Positions 27,327 through 36,745 of a stretch of DNA of 64,000 bases are shown in pieces; the stretch's first letter is position 1; every line of letters starts with the position of its first letter. The translations under genes and the position numbers were made by a program. This DNA comes from Caballeronia sp. dw_19 (GTDB lineage Bacteria > Pseudomonadota > Gammaproteobacteria > Burkholderiales > Burkholderiaceae). The notes under the pieces were generated by a model, which saw nothing but the letters and a program-made list of their open reading frames with translations, had not been told where the DNA came from and searched no databases. Location: NCBI RefSeq assembly GCF_018449515.1, contig NZ_JAAVUQ010000041.1, forward strand, positions 1 through 64,000. Direction: 5' to 3'.

Positions 27327-28037
27327 ATGAACTCCACTCCCGATGTACCTTCACGACCGCCCATGCGCACCCTGACGCCGCTTGAGGCGCGCGTGTTGGC
27401 CGTTCTTGTCGAAAAGCAGCACACGGTCCCCGATGCTTATCCGCTGTCGGTCAATGCACTCACATCCGGTTGCAACCAGAAGACCGCCCGATCCCCGGTG
27501 ATGAACGTCACCGACGCCGATGTCCTCACGACCGTCGATGACCTGAAACGCTTGAGCCTGGTTTTTGAAGGCAGCAGCAGCCGCGTGCCGCGCTTCGAGC
27601 ACAACATGAACCGCGTGCTGGGCATCCCGAGCCAGGCCGCCGCGTTGCTCACCACGCTCATGCTGCGCGGGCCTCAGACCGCAGCGGAGCTACGCCTGAA
27701 TGCCGCGCGTTTGCATGGTTTCGCCGATATCTCGTCGGTCGAGGCGTTCCTCGATGAACTCGCCGCGAATGAGCCGCCACGCGTCGTGAAGTTGCCGCGC
27801 ACGCCGGGCGAGCGCGAAAGCCGCTGGGCGCATTTGTTATGCGGCGAAGTGAGCGTGAGTGTGAGCGAAGTGTCGGCCGGCGGTGCTGTTGACGATTCCG
27901 TTTCGTACACCGAGTTCGAGATTCTTAAAGCCGACCACAAGCGGCTTGGTGAGGAGGTGGTCCGCCTGCGGACGATGGTTGAACAGATGGCGGCCGAACT
28001 GGGGATCACCCTCGATAAAACGGGCGAGCAGCCGTAA
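27327..28037 (+). CDS. YceH-family (DUF480/UPF0502) protein
   Basis: 236 residues. Begins with MRTLTPLEARVLAVLVEKQ after a 12-residue lead and continues YPLSVNALTSGCNQKTAR, the hallmark of DUF480. The fold is two winged-helix domains, so a DNA-binding or regulatory role is possible but unproven. The C-terminus ends in a coiled-coil-like segment (RLGEEVVRLRTMVEQM). Confidence 0.9.
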   Translation: MNSTPDVPSRPPMRTLTPLEARVLAVLVEKQHTVPDAYPLSVNALTSGCNQKTARSPVMNVTDADVLTTVDDLKRLSLVFEGSSSRVPRFEHNMNRVLGIPSQAAALLTTLMLRGPQTAAELRLNAARLHGFADISSVEAFLDELAANEPPRVVKLPRTPGERESRWAHLLCGEVSVSVSEVSAGGAVDDSVSYTEFEILKADHKRLGEEVVRLRTMVEQMAAELGITLDKTGEQP

Positions 28038-28203
28038 TTATTACGCGATACCCGTGCACGATGGGAGGCCGCCTCTGTCGGCATTGTGCATGGACAGCGC
28101 TGCCGTAACGACGCGTCAGGCAAAAGCACGGCGGCGCTATCAAGGCGATTCCCACTAGTGGAATTTAATACTTGGCCGCGCGGAGCTTGTCTGAACATCT
28201 GCT

Positions 28204-29259
28204 TCAAAATCGTTCGATCATGCCGAACTGCACGCCGCGTACCGGCGCGCCCGGGTAGGCGACCGGCAATCCCGTTACGTTGACGCCGCGCAGGGTGAAC
28301 GTAGCGTTGCCACGATTTTCCAGATCGGCGGCGGTGAAATACAGCAGGAGCGAACGCGACAGTGTGTATTCGAACGCGATGCTGAACTGGTCTGCGTTGT
28401 TGCCCTCGCCGCTGCGATCGCGCGCATGCGCGTAGCCCAGTGATGCGCGCGCCAGCGGCGAGATGGCCCAGGAGGCTGACAGCGAAATGCCGTCGTCGTG
28501 ATAGCGTGGACTGCCGCCGTCGCCGTTGAACAGCGCGACGTAGGTGCGCACGGGACCGAAAAGATAGGACGCGCCCGCCAGATTCGCGCGCAATCCGGCG
28601 TCGCCATGGGTTTGTTGCCGTGCATACGATAACTGCAGGGCATTGAGCGTGTAATTGGCCGTCACGTAATACCCGCCGATCCCGTTGCCGTCACCTGGGT
28701 CGCGCAGCGCGGCCATGCCCGTGACGTCGAAGCCCGCCACCGATGGAGAGATCCAGGTCAGTGCGTTATCCGTGTAGGGCGTGATCTTCGACAAGTTGTT
28801 CAACCCCGATCCAATGGTGCCTGCGCCAAAGGCATCGAGTCCGCCCTTGAACGGGATATAGAGCGGCGAATATTGCCGGCCGAAGCGGGTTTCACCCCAC
28901 GGTGCGTCGAGGCCGACCCATGCCTGCCGGTTGAACAGGGTACCGGCCGTGTCCAGGGTGCCGTCTGCAGAGCCAAAGCCGTTCTCCAGGTCGAAGATCA
29001 CGCTTGTGCCATTGCCCAGGGGCTCGCTGCCGCGCAAGCCGATGCGCGAGCCGCGATACGCGCCGGAATCCATTCGCGGTGTCCAGCCATTGCCGGGATT
29101 AGTCACTTCGATGCTGGTGTCGAGCGTGCCGTATAGTGTGACTGAGCCTTGCGCATGGGCCGTGCCTGCGGTAGCGAGGAGCGGCAGCGCGCAGAGCAGC
29201 GCGTGTTTGCAAGTGCGGCGGCAGAGGAGCGCCGCATAGTGCCGGGCAGGGGAATTCAT
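28204..29259 (-). CDS. Gram-negative general porin (OmpC-like)
   Basis: 351 residues. Signal peptide ends THAQG; the mature start SVTLYGTLDTSIEV is the first strand of Burkholderia-type trimeric porins. The chain ends in phenylalanine (MIERF), as required for Bam-dependent outer membrane assembly. I used MNSPARH; the frame opens 19 codons earlier from GTG. No partner gene is adjacent. It probably forms a diffusion channel for small solutes. Confidence 0.92.
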   Translation of the reverse strand: MNSPARHYAALLCRRTCKHALLCALPLLATAGTAHAQGSVTLYGTLDTSIEVTNPGNGWTPRMDSGAYRGSRIGLRGSEPLGNGTSVIFDLENGFGSADGTLDTAGTLFNRQAWVGLDAPWGETRFGRQYSPLYIPFKGGLDAFGAGTIGSGLNNLSKITPYTDNALTWISPSVAGFDVTGMAALRDPGDGNGIGGYYVTANYTLNALQLSYARQQTHGDAGLRANLAGASYLFGPVRTYVALFNGDGGSPRYHDDGISLSASWAISPLARASLGYAHARDRSGEGNNADQFSIAFEYTLSRSLLLYFTAADLENRGNATFTLRGVNVTGLPVAYPGAPVRGVQFGMIERF

Positions 29260-29494
29260 CGCGGTCGGATTACGTTCTTTGCAATTGAACTCCGCGACTG
29301 TAGCAAGTTGGACCACAGTTGCAACGAAATTCGAACGACGCCATATTGCGACTGGTGCTCGGCGACCAAAGGCTTAGCTTCTGAACCTTGTTTGATGCAT
29401 AGGAAATAAGGATACCGAAGAAAGAATTAAACGCGAAACCCCACAGCATGGCGATGATCGAAATTGCAGCGGTAAGGGCCGTGGTATTGCCGGG
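29260..29494 (-). other. Porin upstream region with a possible membrane-protein remnant
   Basis: Holds the porin promoter. On the minus strand a stop-free stretch from about 29490 to the TAA at 29270-29272 reads a hydrophobic segment (ISIIAMLWGFAFNSFFGIL) followed by polar residues. It has no clear start and runs out of repeat copy 2, so it may be a gene remnant cut by the repeat or chance. I do not recognise it. Confidence 0.25.
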
Positions 29495-29790
29495 GGGTTC
29501 TGGGGTTAGTGGTCGGGGGTCAGTGCTGGGTTGGTGCTTTCGGCCTTAGTGGTCTGCGAGAGTCGGATTTTCTCTTTATCACTATTAGCCACTGTGCGTG
29601 GCGGCACGTCATTTCTTTGTCCAAAGCGACAAAGAAACGAAGCAAAGAAAGCGCTTTCAACCACGCTACCCTAAGTGTCCACAGCGTGCAGTTTCTATTC
29701 ATAGGTGCCCCAAAAGCACGGTGCTCGCCAGAGCGAAGGATGTGTGAACCCCTCCTTCTCCGAACACCGATACCCACACGCTTCGCCACC
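29495..29790 (-). repeat. Dispersed repeat, copy 2 (inverted)
   Basis: Reverse-complement copy of the element at 1-320, including the 10-bp hairpin arms and the CGAAGCGTGT...GAGAAGGAGG end (here rewritten with several substitutions near 29760-29785). It faces copy 3 across about 220 bp, giving an inverted pair. Unlike the other copies it does not abut the stop codon of a recognised gene. Confidence 0.85.
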
Positions 29791-30007
29791 AGTGATTGAA
29801 CCTGCCCAAGGGACACCCCGCGCTATCCGCGGACGACCTCCCGCCAAATCAGTACGCTCGTCGAACCTCGTCGCCGACCCACCAAGAAACGAGGCCGCAA
29901 AGATGTCCTGGGCCGTAAGCCACGAAAATAAGCGCGCTGACCAAGCAGCTAACCCGCGAAGAACCGTAGAAGCAAATACGCGTTAGGCCGTGCAGGTCCC
30001 TCGGCAA

Positions 30008-30360
30008 TTGTGCTTGCCCGAGAGCGTACGGGGCGAAGCGTGTTCATGTCAGGATTCGCGAGAAGGAGGGGTTCAAACATCCTTCGCTCTGGCGAGCACC
30101 GTGCTTTTGGGGCACCCATGAATGAAAACCGCACGCTGTGGACACTTAGGGTAGCGTGTTTTAAAAGCGCTTTCTTTGCTTCGTTTCTTTGTCGCTTTGG
30201 ACAAAGAAATGACGTGCCGCCACGCACAGTGGCTAATAGTGATAAAGAGAAAATCCGACTCTCGCAGACCACCACGGCCGAAAGCACCAACCCGGCATGG
30301 ACCCCGACCACTAACCCCAGAACTGACCACCCTGGCACTGACCCCGAACCACTACCCCTA
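30008..30360 (+). repeat. Dispersed repeat, copy 3
   Basis: Full-length copy. It begins with TGCTTGCCCGAGAGCGTACG, shared with copy 4, followed by the core with the 10-bp hairpin and a C-rich tail with degenerate 40-bp units. It ends about 60 bases from the stop codon of the minus-strand DUF72 gene; the interval is also C-rich, so that gene's mRNA carries a G-rich tract with runs GGGG, GGG, GGGG, GGGG soon after the stop. Confidence 0.85.
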
Positions 30361-30420
30361 ACCCTCAAGCCCCAGCAAACCTCCTCCAACCCCGAGTGCG
30401 AACGAAACCCAATTCCCCCA

Positions 30421-31251
30421 CTAAGCGCCACTACCGCTTAATCCTTCGATCATGGCAATGCCCGCCGCTGGGTTGTGCGTCTTGAACCCGCTGATCACAT
30501 ACAAATAGACGTCTCGCGGCGTAGTCACCGCGGCTGGTTTGCTGACCGTTTCAAGTCCCTCCGGCGCGCCGCCAGAAGCCCAGTCCCGAGCCCGCTCAGT
30601 CCATAGATCCAGCGTTTTGTCGTCATAGCCGCGCGCAAACTCCTCGGTCGTCCCCATGATGCGGGCATAGACGAACTTCGCCGTTACATCCGCGATCTGC
30701 GGATATTTCGAATCCCCCGCCATGACGATGGCAACACCATGTTTTCGCGCGAGAGCAACAAATGCCTCGTCGCGAAAACTCTCATGCCGCACTTCGAGCG
30801 CATGCCGGATCTCACGACCATCAACTTTATGGGGCAACAGGTTCAGGAAAGCTTCGAAGTCGTCCGCATCGAATTGTTTGGTCGGGGCGAATTGCCAATT
30901 GATCGGGCCGAGCTTGTTCTTCAATTCGAGCACACCGCTCGCCAGGAAACGCTCCACAGATTCGCCGGCCTCCGCGAGCACCCGCCTGTTCGTTGAGAAA
31001 CGCGGTGCCTTTAGCGAGAAGACAAAATCATCCGGGGTTTCGTCGTGCCACTTCGCGAACGTGGTGGGCTTCTGCGAGCCGTAGAACGTGCCGTTGATCT
31101 CGATCGTGGTCAACTGGCGGCTCGCGTATTCGAGCTCGCGCTTTTGCACGAGTCCTTTCGGATAGAACGTGCCGCGCCACGGCTCGAAGGTCCAGCCGCC
31201 GATGCCGATCCTGATCTGCCCAGCCTTGCCCGCCGTCTTCCGGGTCGCCAT
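30421..31251 (-). CDS. DUF72 domain protein (YecE-like)
   Basis: 276 residues. The opening IRIGIGGWTFEPWRGTFYP and following TTIEINGTFYGSQKPTTF are the DUF72 signature; the fold is a TIM barrel related to sugar isomerases and endonuclease IV, with unknown reaction. I used MATRKTAG, which puts the signature at the usual distance. Stands alone, with repeat copy 3 at its 3' end. Confidence 0.92.
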   Translation of the reverse strand: MATRKTAGKAGQIRIGIGGWTFEPWRGTFYPKGLVQKRELEYASRQLTTIEINGTFYGSQKPTTFAKWHDETPDDFVFSLKAPRFSTNRRVLAEAGESVERFLASGVLELKNKLGPINWQFAPTKQFDADDFEAFLNLLPHKVDGREIRHALEVRHESFRDEAFVALARKHGVAIVMAGDSKYPQIADVTAKFVYARIMGTTEEFARGYDDKTLDLWTERARDWASGGAPEGLETVSKPAAVTTPRDVYLYVISGFKTHNPAAGIAMIEGLSGSGA

Positions 31252-31344
31252 GAATGAGATCCCTCCCAGTGCACTCGATGCGCTCAAGTGTAGCGAATTG
31301 GCGCAGGGCGTGCGATGGGGGGACTTGAGGATCAGCTATCGGAA

Positions 31345-31541
31345 GACTGAAGGTCCACTGTGGGTCCTTGCTGCGCTGCAGAAAATGGTTTCCTGTTACT
31401 ACGGTCGCCAGCCAAGGCCGTTTGCCGGGTACGCGTGAACGCCACGAGCGCGAGCGAAACCAGCGCTGCAAAGACGACATAAAAAGCGGGAACATAGTGG
31501 CGGGTTGCGACGGCACACGCAGACGTCGCATCCTTGCTCAA
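31345..31541 (-). pseudogene. Remnant: C-terminal end of an MFS transporter
   Basis: The minus strand reads TRHYVPAFYVVFAALVSLAL and then VAFTRTRQTALAG, the last transmembrane helix and tail of a metabolite/H+ symporter-type MFS protein. There is no upstream part: the opposite strand at once reads a LysR fragment. Family assignment from a single helix is tentative. Confidence 0.4.
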
Positions 31542-31860
31542 GAGTCATCCGTTCATTCGCTTCGACCGGATCTCGCCAACGGGCGCAAAAGTCGAGCAGA
31601 CCTTGCGGCGTATGCGGATAAAACCCAAGAAGATTCTCAAGGTCAATTCAGTGGCGGCCATCATCGATCTGGTCAGGCAAAACGTGGGAATTTCCATCGT
31701 GCCTTTGTTTAAGCATGTTGCATGGACGCGCGACCATTCGCTGATTGCTCTACAACTTCCATATGGTCCGCTCAAGCGCGTAATCGGCATACTGGAAAAT
31801 GACCGCCAGCTTGACATTACGGCTGTAGTGCGACAGAAGCTGTTGCAGGTATTGGCTTAA
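31537..31860 (+). pseudogene. Remnant: C-terminal half of a LysR regulator
   Basis: About 107 residues from HPFIRFDRISPTGAKVEQTL through VNSVAAIIDLVRQNVGISIV to the end match the second half of a LysR effector domain. The helix-turn-helix and first effector lobe are missing. It abuts the MFS remnant, so a deletion or rearrangement joined two truncated genes here. Confidence 0.6.
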
Positions 31861-31979
31861 GCCACCCTGTATTTCTACGACGCATTGCCCCGACCTTACC
31901 TATCCTTACCAACACTAAAGATCTGCGCGCTTGAGTCGATAAGCTGGAGAGACCGACCAAGAGGATGAGGGAAGTTGCC

Positions 31980-32375
31980 ATGCAGTTAAGCAATATTGCG
32001 TCGTCACCCACTTCGGAGCGAACGATATCGACTTCGAGTCCCGCGACTGACCCATGGTCTGTATCGGACGACAACGTCGACCCGGCACAAACAACGCAAA
32101 CAGCACAAACAACGCAAGCGACCAACCCGGCAGATGCCACGACCCAGGATTCGGCCGTCACGATTTCGCCCGAAGGGGCTGCAATGGCGGGTCAGGATGC
32201 AAGCAGCGATGACGGGTCAGCGTCGAACGTATCGGCGGTCAAGTCGCTTGCTTACGGGACGCTTGGCCTCGAACGTCCCGACCAGCCGCAACAGAATCGC
32301 AACGAGTTCTACACGGCTGGGAGATGGATCGCTGCGGGACTCACCGTTGGAGGAATCATTTCGCTACTGGTTTGA
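31980..32375 (+). CDS. Hypothetical protein, acidic with C-terminal membrane segment
   Basis: 131 residues from MQLSNIAS, with GAGGG upstream; an ATG five codons earlier is also possible. The N-terminal two thirds are Ser/Thr/Asp/Gln-rich and include a short tandem Thr-Gln repeat (TTQTAQTTQAT). A VTISPEGAAMAGQD segment follows. The C-terminus (RWIAAGLTVGGIISLLV) is one hydrophobic helix ending at the last residue, suggesting a tail-anchored or small membrane-associated protein. I recognise no family. Confidence 0.6.
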   Translation: MQLSNIASSPTSERTISTSSPATDPWSVSDDNVDPAQTTQTAQTTQATNPADATTQDSAVTISPEGAAMAGQDASSDDGSASNVSAVKSLAYGTLGLERPDQPQQNRNEFYTAGRWIAAGLTVGGIISLLV

Positions 32376-32500
32376 CGTTCCCGGACATAGCCCGCTCAGC
32401 GAATGTTTCCAACTTCAACTGGCAGTTCAAGACGGCGAAGGAAACGACGCCGGCAGCGTATCGCCGGGAGTTTGCCGAGGCCGGCGTTCCTGATGACGAG
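32370..32500 (+). pseudogene. Remnant: AraC-family helix-turn-helix end
   Basis: A frame beginning just before the stop of the previous gene reads FPDIARSANVSNFNWQFKTA followed by KETTPAAYRREF, the second helix-turn-helix of AraC regulators (usually SNFNRQFK...TPxxYR). Conserved positions are altered and nothing upstream fits, so this is a decayed C-terminal scrap. Confidence 0.5.
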
Positions 32501-32689
32501 GATGTCGCCCGGCTAACTGAACGCTCTCCATCGCTTCAAAGGGAACGGGAACAGATTGGTTCGGAGAACGAAGAACACAGATAGTTTGCGCGCCATGCGA
32601 CATGGGTGATTTGACGCTCTGCCAGGCGGCTGTACCGAGGCATGTGTCGGTCGGGGAAACCGTCACTGATCGGCGGTTTGGGGAGGGTG

Positions 32690-32960
32690 ACTTCGGTGTT
32701 TTATCGTCGGACCGAATGTGGTCCGCACTGGTCGGTCAGGACAGACGTCCAGATCGTCGATCTGCATCGGGACCGCGTATTCGCTGCTTCGACTACTAAT
32801 GGACCGCTTCAGAACATCGTTTTGTTAGATGTTTTACACTGTGCATGGTATCGAGCGGTCATGCCGGCGTAGCTGCCAATTACCACGATCTCGTGAAATT
32901 CGGTGATTGCGCAATTCGTGGTCAGGCAGGGAGCGATCGTCAGCGTCGATACTCCAGTCT
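32690..32960 (+). repeat. Duplicated leader region A (upstream of small exported protein 1)
   Basis: This stretch is related to 37740-38000. Best-matching blocks: CTTCGACTACTAATGGACCG (32786 region) versus a near-identical block at 37870, and GGTCATGCCGGCGTAGCTGC followed by CCACGATCTCGTGAAATTC (32857-32900) versus 37938-37983. Both lie upstream of paralogous small exported protein genes, so gene and leader were duplicated together. Confidence 0.65.
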
Positions 32961-32979
32961 AATCAAGGAGATACGGATC

Positions 32980-33279
32980 ATGAACAAGGCAATCAGCACA
33001 TTAATCGCGGCCGTCGCCGCACTCGCGCTGTCGGGCGGCGCTTATGCACAGAGCAACAACACGCTGGCGACCCCGAGCACCGTGTCGCCGGCCGCCGCCC
33101 ACGCAACGAGCGGCTACGGCACGCCAGGCGCCACCAACTCGGAAAGCGGCAAGCCCGCCGGGTCGCCGAACTCGGGCCTGCCGAATAGCACGACCAGTAG
33201 CCCGACGTCCCTCATCAACGCTCCCGGGAGTCACAACACGCTGGCAACCCCGAGCACCGTGTCGCCGGCTGCCCAATAA
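32980..33279 (+). CDS. Small exported protein 1 (Asn/Ser/Pro/Gly-rich)
   Basis: 99 residues. A signal peptide (MNKAISTLIAAVAALALSGG, cleavage after AYA) is followed by a low-complexity region without cysteines. The segment NTLATPSTVSPAA occurs twice, near the mature start and at the C-terminus, around a central SGYGTPGATNSESGKP. AAGGAG lies nine bases before the ATG. Paralogous to the protein at 38248. No known family; probably periplasmic or secreted. A terminator follows. Confidence 0.8.
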   Translation: MNKAISTLIAAVAALALSGGAYAQSNNTLATPSTVSPAAAHATSGYGTPGATNSESGKPAGSPNSGLPNSTTSSPTSLINAPGSHNTLATPSTVSPAAQ

Positions 33280-33352
33280 CGGCAATTAATGACGACAAAC
33301 AGGCGCAAGCAAAAAGCGAACAAGCGTCCCCTCATTCATCACTCGTCGTAAG

Positions 33353-33390
33353 AAAAGCCGCTGCCCTCACGGACAACGGCTTTTTGTTTC
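33353..33390 (+). terminator. Intrinsic terminator after small exported protein 1
   Basis: Stem AAAAGCCG (33353-33360) / CGGCTTTT (33377-33384) followed by TTGTTT. Lies 74 bases after the stop codon. Confidence 0.75.
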
Positions 33391-33545
33391 TCCCTAACCT
33401 CTTCCTAGCTGCGGCTTGCGGCACACCTACTGAATAATAGCGACCGGGCTAGCCCACCGTAAGGCGTCAGATGGCTGAATTCGACCAACGTTGAATGAGC
33501 GCTTCGCGGAAAATCGAGGGACCGAAACGCTCGATCGCCAACGAT

Positions 33546-33582
33546 CGCAAAAACGAAAAACGCCCGCGAACCGAGGCGGGCG
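33546..33582 (-). terminator. Intrinsic terminator, minus strand
   Basis: On the minus strand CGCCCGC (33576-33582) / GCGGGCG (33561-33567) is followed by TTTTTCGTTTTT. A strong hairpin with U-tract, about 170 bases beyond the stop codon of the basic amino acid binding protein gene and the likely end of its mRNA. Confidence 0.8.
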
Positions 33583-33753
33583 TAATCCATATCGGTGAAG
33601 ACATGGAGGAGACGTTTCAGATATTGAGCGCGGCCTCACGGCCTTGCAATCGACCAAAAAAATTCTTGGCGATCTTCTGACCGTAAGGCGTCGCCCGTAG
33701 ACGGGTCAAGCAGCCTGATTGCGTTTAGCGTCGACGGATCCTCGCGAGAATGC

Positions 33754-34548
33754 TTACTTCGGCGAGACGTCGATGTCGCCCAGATACTTTTTCGCTAACG
33801 ATTTAACCGTGCCGTTCGCCTGCAGCTTGGCGATCGCCTTGTTCAGACGTTCCTTTAGCGCGACGTCGTCTTTGCGAATTCCGAACGCAATGCCGCTTCC
33901 AAGGATTGCGTCATCATTCACTGGACCGCCGGCGAAGCTGAAACCTGCGCCGTCCGGTTTCGACAAGAAGCCCGATTGGCCCGCAGCGGCGAGAACCAGC
34001 GTGCCGTCGATACGACCGGACTTCAGGTCAGTGTAGATCTGGTTCTGGTCCTGATAGGTGGTCACCGTTACGCCGTTGTTGGCCCACTTGGCCTTCGCAT
34101 AGGTCTCCTGGGTCGAGCCTTGCAATACGCCAATGTTTTTGCCTTTGAGCGAGTCCGGTGTCGGCATCAGGCCAATGCCCGCCTTAGCGACCAATTGAGT
34201 AGGCACCTTGTAGATGATGTTAGTGAAGTCAATTACTTCGCGGCGTTTCGCCGTGACGTTCATGGCCGAATTGATTACGTCGAACTTGCGGGCTTGCAGC
34301 GCGGGGATGATGCCGTCGAACGAGCTTTCCGTCCACTCGCACTTCATCTTGAGTTCTGAGCAGATGGCGTTGCCGATATCGATGTCGAGACCCTGCAACT
34401 CGCCCGACGCGGACTTGGACTCAAACGGCGGATATTGCGCTTCCAGTCCGTAGTGGAGGGTCCCAGCGGCGAATGCGGCGCTGGCGCCCAGCGTCGCAAC
34501 CAGCAGTAAAGCAGCTTTAAAAAGAGTGATCGACGTTGCGTTCTTCAT
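33754..34548 (-). CDS. Basic amino acid ABC transporter substrate-binding protein
   Basis: 264 residues. Signal peptide ends AFAAG; the mature protein begins LHYGLEAQYPPFESK and continues GLDIDIGNAICSELKMKCEW, the pattern of lysine/arginine/ornithine binding proteins (SBP family 3). AMNVTAKRREVIDFT follows at the usual spacing. No permease or ATPase genes are adjacent, so it must supply a transporter encoded elsewhere. The ligand call is by family. Confidence 0.9.
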   Translation of the reverse strand: MKNATSITLFKAALLLVATLGASAAFAAGTLHYGLEAQYPPFESKSASGELQGLDIDIGNAICSELKMKCEWTESSFDGIIPALQARKFDVINSAMNVTAKRREVIDFTNIIYKVPTQLVAKAGIGLMPTPDSLKGKNIGVLQGSTQETYAKAKWANNGVTVTTYQDQNQIYTDLKSGRIDGTLVLAAAGQSGFLSKPDGAGFSFAGGPVNDDAILGSGIAFGIRKDDVALKERLNKAIAKLQANGTVKSLAKKYLGDIDVSPK

Positions 34549-35352
34549 TGGCTGATCTCGTGTGGCGGATTAAAGAGTTCTGACGGGTTCGTAAGTTTTT
34601 TTCGCCGCTACGCATAGGAAACGCGGACGCAGCAAGCACTCAATTTAAGCAGGAAAACAAATCGGAAACTATTAAACCGAGTGCGGTTTCGAGCATAGCG
34701 GCGGGAGCCGGTTTGCCCGTTAGCCGCTAATTGTCCATTCGCTAACTGTATGGCTCACTACGTCTGGCCGTTTCCTCTCGGACGTTGGTGCATCAGTGCG
34801 CACCAAAATTGTGCTTGACCGACTCCTTTTCATCTTTCTCCTATAGCTCCAGCCGCAAAACGCTGATCGCAAGCGCATTTGCGGTTCCGTGCATAGCAGG
34901 ATCCCATGCGGACGCATTTATCTTCGCCGACCGTACGAAGTGCATGACTGAGGCGTTGAATCGTGGGAGTTCGCAACCGGCCAACGTGTGCGTCCTTGGT
35001 CCCGAGACCACTCGCAAATGCGCTAACAGCATGGAACCGGTCATGCGAGTGGGGGGGGCAATGCGCACTCAGTTCAGCCACCGTCCGTAGGGAATTTTAT
35101 ATAGGCGCCGATGGGCGACGTTGTAGTGCCGGGGACCGTTGGCTTGATCGATCGCTAGCACGTTTCAAAGGTTCGAACGTCTTTACCAACCGTGCAGAGC
35201 CGCATTCGGCCAAAAGCAGCCCTTCGTCGTCCTCGCCTAGATCGTCGACAACTTGACTTATGCGGATGGGCCAAACACCTGACCGTCAAAACTTGCGCGG
35301 CGTTGTTGATATCGAGTACGGTAAGCGTTCTTTGGTTATCCCCTTATATCGC
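34549..35352. other. Gap of about 800 bp, no supported gene
   Basis: Several short overlapping frames cross 34785-35090 on both strands, but none has a ribosome-binding site, a family I recognise, or a clear codon-usage advantage over the opposite strand. An eight-G run lies at 35052-35060. The region may hold decayed coding sequence, in keeping with the gene scraps a few kilobases upstream. Confidence 0.5.
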
Positions 35353-35859
35353 ATGGTCACTGCCCGCCTACTAGATCCACATGACGCAGGACAATTCAAA
35401 GCATTACGTCTTCTCGCCGTCGACAACTCCCCCACCGCCATATGGCCTACTCGTCAGGAGGAAATGGCACGCTCGATTGAGGAGATCGCCGCCCGCATTC
35501 GATCAACGCCAACACAGGCCGTCTTCGGTGCGTTCGAGGGCGAGGTACTGGTCGGCATCACGGGTGTCCGTCGCGAACCGCTGTGTCAGGTAAATCACAA
35601 GGCCACGATTTGGGGCGTGTTTGTCAACCCTTCATACCGTGGACGAGGAATCGCGCAAACGCTTTTGTCGGCAGCGACAGTCCATGCGTCCAAGGAGTGG
35701 GACACCATTCAGTTGATGCTTTGCGTTAATGCGGAAAACCTGCCAGCAAAGAGGCTTTACGCGTCGCACGGCTTTCAGACATTCGGCTTGGAGCCACGCG
35801 CGATGAAGGTTGGAGATCGTTTTTATGACGAGGAGCATATGTGCAAACAACTGGCCTAG
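35353..35859 (+). CDS. GNAT-family N-acetyltransferase
   Basis: 168 residues from MVTARLLDPHDAGQFKALRL. The acetyl-CoA-binding signature is seen as VNPSYRGRGIAQTLL, with VNAENLPAKRLYASHGF downstream. The frame is open 31 codons further upstream but without acetyltransferase sequence; the chosen ATG lacks a strong ribosome-binding site. Stands alone; acceptor unknown. Confidence 0.85.
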   Translation: MVTARLLDPHDAGQFKALRLLAVDNSPTAIWPTRQEEMARSIEEIAARIRSTPTQAVFGAFEGEVLVGITGVRREPLCQVNHKATIWGVFVNPSYRGRGIAQTLLSAATVHASKEWDTIQLMLCVNAENLPAKRLYASHGFQTFGLEPRAMKVGDRFYDEEHMCKQLA

Positions 35860-36062
35860 CGCGCCGCATCGCACTAGACCGGGTCCGGCCACGAACGGCC
35901 GATCGACACACGCCCCTGAATTTTTGACAATCGCTATCCCGCGCGGGCGCAACGGCTGGCTAAACTACGGTTCAGGCAGTGCTGCGACAGACGCTGAGTG
36001 ACCCAAGCCGCACGAACGCGGCGAACCGGAATCCACTGACATGAACGAAAAGGAAAGACCTC

Positions 36063-36554
36063 ATGCCGAGGCTTGAGCGAGGTCGATCTGCTATGCTCAT
36101 CGACGCTGTCTGGCGCATGGCGCTTCGCGTCGGATTCCAGCTCGCTCGCGTCTGGTGGCACCTTCGACGGCCTCGCCACGAGGGCGCGCTAGTAGCCATC
36201 TACGTCGGGCCTGCGCTGTTACTGCTGAAGTCATCGTACCGGGCCGAGTGGAATTTTCCTGGCGGTAGTGTCCATCCCGGTGAGACGCCTGATGCAGCGG
36301 CGCAGCGCGAAATGGAGGAGGAAATTGGTCTCTCGTCGTACGCATTACTCCCAGCGGGCAGCGCCTGCGGCATTTGGGACGGGCGACGAGACCGGGTCCA
36401 TTTCTTTGAGCTGCACCTCGATCGTATGCCCGAATTGCGGCTTGATAATCGCGAGATTATCGCCGCGCATCTGGCATCGCCGGAGGAATTGCACGGCATC
36501 GCGCTGACAGCGGCGGTCTCTGCGTATCTCGCCAGAGACGCTGCTGTCAGTTGA
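36063..36554 (+). CDS. NUDIX hydrolase
   Basis: 163 residues. The Nudix box G-x5-E-x7-R-E-x2-E-E-x-G is complete (GSVHPGE ... REMEEEIGL), so the metal-binding catalytic helix is intact and the protein should cleave a nucleoside diphosphate linked to another group. A 40-residue basic N-terminal extension precedes the domain. GGAAAG lies upstream of the ATG. Substrate unknown. Confidence 0.88.
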   Translation: MPRLERGRSAMLIDAVWRMALRVGFQLARVWWHLRRPRHEGALVAIYVGPALLLLKSSYRAEWNFPGGSVHPGETPDAAAQREMEEEIGLSSYALLPAGSACGIWDGRRDRVHFFELHLDRMPELRLDNREIIAAHLASPEELHGIALTAAVSAYLARDAAVS

Positions 36555-36745
36555 CAAGCTGGCGACGTCTGTTTTATGGCTCGATCGGGCAACAGTCTTG
36601 ACGCTTAAGCCGAAACGGAGATTCTGTCCGTTGGGCAACGGAACGGCCCCGTACAGCGGGTTATCCTTGATGAGATGAATGCTCGCATAGGCGGGTTGTT
36701 CAACGCTGCCGGCAAGCAAGCCGGAAGTCATCGAGAGAACGATCC

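Noticed and set aside
34785-35090. Overlapping frames on both strands (about 75-100 residues)
   Set aside because: No ribosome-binding site, no family recognised and no preference for one frame; recorded as a gap.
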